A program made the position numbers and the translations under genes. A model generated the notes under the pieces. The model did not search any database, had not been told where the DNA came from, and saw only the letters and a program-made list of their open reading frames with translations. Positions 63,044-64,000 of a DNA stretch of 64,000 nucleotides are shown in pieces. The DNA is from Mycobacterium gordonae (GTDB lineage Bacteria > Actinomycetota > Actinomycetes > Mycobacteriales > Mycobacteriaceae). Within the stretch, counting starts at the first letter, position 1. Each line of letters starts with the position of its first letter. The DNA lies in the NCBI RefSeq assembly GCF_017086405.1, contig NZ_CP070973.1:3442739-3506738 (forward strand), in the 5' to 3' direction.

Positions 63044-64000
63044 ATGTCGGCGATTCCTCGCTTTGTTTCGGTATCGCTGGCAGCGACGGCCGCTGTCGGA
63101 CTCATCCTTCCGATCGGCCTCGTGCCCGGCCTCGCCCCGCAGGCGCATGCGCTGCCGTGTAGCGCCCCGGAAGCGAACGTCCCGCCTCCGGCGAACGCGG
63201 TGGTGACCAATCCGGGGGGCAAGGTGCTCGGCCCGATGAACAAGCGGCCGCGAGGCGCCAACGACCGTGCACCGCTGCCCCGGCTCGGTCCGCTGCAGCG
63301 GGTGCTGCAACCGGGACAGCGCTACTCCGCGCCGATGCAACAGCAGGCGCTCGTCCCGGGCGCCAATCCCGCACCCCCGGTTCCGGCTCCGCCTGCTGCG
63401 GGGCAGCAGCCTGCGGCCGACCAGCTGGCCCCGGCGCCGGAGGCGGCCGTTCCACCACCGGCTCCGGCGCCGGCACCGCCGGCCGGGTCACCGGACGCCG
63501 ACGGCGCCCTCGGCGGCTCCAACACCTCGCTGGTCGAATGGGTGACCGGACCGGACGGCCCGAACAAGACCCTCGAGCGGTTCGGCATCTCCGGGACCGA
63601 TCTCGGAATCCTCTGGGACAACGGCGATCCCGCCAACCACCAGGTGCTGATGGCCTTCGGTGACACGTTCGGCTACTGCGCAGTCAAGGGTGACCAGTGG
63701 CGCTACAACGTGTTGTTCCGCAGCAACGACCAAGACCTGTCCCACGGACTGCACGTGGCCGCCGGCGACCCCAGCAACAGGTACGCCGGTTCGCCGACCC
63801 AGCAGCCCGGCTTCTCCCGGCAGGTCATCAACAGCATCAAGTACGCCAGGGAAGAGACCGGAATCATCCCAACAGCTGCTATCTCCGTCGGCAAGACGCA
63901 GTACATCAACTTCATGTCCATCAAGGACTGGGGTCGCGACGGCGAATGGTGGACGAACTACTCCGGTGTCGCAATGTCGACCGACAACGGGCAGACCTGG
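63044..64000 (+). CDS. Secreted DUF4185 protein with Pro/Ala-rich region, cut by window edge
   Basis: 319 residues visible. MSAIPRFVSVSLAATAAVGLILPIGLVPGLAPQAHAL is a signal peptide with an AHA-L cleavage site. A Pro/Ala-rich spacer (about 100-150) follows, then the DUF4185 domain opens with GSNTSLVEWVTGPDGPN, GISGTDLGILWDNGD, VLMAFGDTFG, and YAREETGIIPTAAISVG. The family is five-bladed-propeller-like and found in secreted mycobacterial proteins; its function is unknown. Ends beyond the window. Confidence 0.88.
   Translation, partial: MSAIPRFVSVSLAATAAVGLILPIGLVPGLAPQAHALPCSAPEANVPPPANAVVTNPGGKVLGPMNKRPRGANDRAPLPRLGPLQRVLQPGQRYSAPMQQQALVPGANPAPPVPAPPAAGQQPAADQLAPAPEAAVPPPAPAPAPPAGSPDADGALGGSNTSLVEWVTGPDGPNKTLERFGISGTDLGILWDNGDPANHQVLMAFGDTFGYCAVKGDQWRYNVLFRSNDQDLSHGLHVAAGDPSNRYAGSPTQQPGFSRQVINSIKYAREETGIIPTAAISVGKTQYINFMSIKDWGRDGEWWTNYSGVAMSTDNGQTW

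Noticed and set aside
1..64000. CRISPR arrays, tRNA/rRNA genes, IS elements
   Set aside because: No regularly spaced identical repeats with unique spacers, no cloverleaf or transposase motif found on reading both strands.

Overview
The window is GC-rich actinobacterial DNA and almost certainly comes from a non-tuberculous, probably slow-growing Mycobacterium. The evidence is one PE protein, two PPE proteins, a near-identical PknE homologue, GabD2, a PknH-type sensor-domain lipoprotein, a DUF4185 secreted protein and an F420-dependent oxidoreductase. I do not assign a species. No rRNA, tRNA, CRISPR array, insertion sequence or integrase was seen.

Region 1 (1-11.2 kb) is mostly housekeeping and accessory genes: a thioredoxin-fold protein cut by the window edge, DUF3253, a cold-shock protein, a 45-residue basic protein, DUF5994, a ParA-like ATPase with a RibD/DHFR-like reductase, and an SGNH hydrolase. 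It also holds a large PE protein carrying two cellulose-binding modules and a GH12 endoglucanase domain, a VldE/ARB-07466-like cell-wall protein, gabD2 and an LLM oxidoreductase.

Region 2 (10.97-38.86 kb) is the centrepiece: mbtH, a single 7105-residue nonribosomal peptide synthetase, an ABC exporter, an MMPL/RND transporter and a receptor-type Ser/Thr kinase, all on the plus strand with overlapping or tightly spaced genes. The synthetase reads carrier-(C-A-T)-(C-A-T-E)-(C-A-MT-T-E)-(C-A-T)-(C-A-T)-reductase. That predicts a pentapeptide released reductively as an aldehyde or alcohol, with D-residues at positions 2 and 3 and N-methylation at position 3. The orphan N-terminal carrier suggests that the peptide is N-acylated or otherwise primed in trans. 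The same helically phased 11-bp direct-repeat element lies upstream of mbtH and upstream of the kinase, so the two ends of the locus may share a regulator.

Region 3 (38.9-44.7 kb) holds a PNPOx-like protein with possible DosR half-sites. It is followed by a VIT-type metal transporter, an APC permease and the remnant of a WS/DGAT acyltransferase that has lost its catalytic core, and then a type III glutamine synthetase with an apparent 1-nt frameshift.

Region 4 (44.7-55.3 kb) has a PPE-PPW protein resembling PPE37 with two adjacent IdeR-like iron boxes, divergent from pknE. It continues with an SRPBCC protein, tex, a membrane acyltransferase, a three-gene operon (DUF1295, FAD oxidoreductase, NTF2-like) and DUF4235.

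Region 5 (55.6-64 kb) contains a 1333-residue PPE protein built mostly of about 24-residue repeats, a sensor-domain lipoprotein, a glycogen-debranching enzyme and the start of a DUF4185 protein that runs off the window. From remembered M. tuberculosis gene order, gabD2 (Rv1731), pknE (Rv1743) and a DUF4185 protein (compare Rv1754c) suggest an orthologous interval into which the peptide-synthetase locus is inserted or retained. This was not checked by search.
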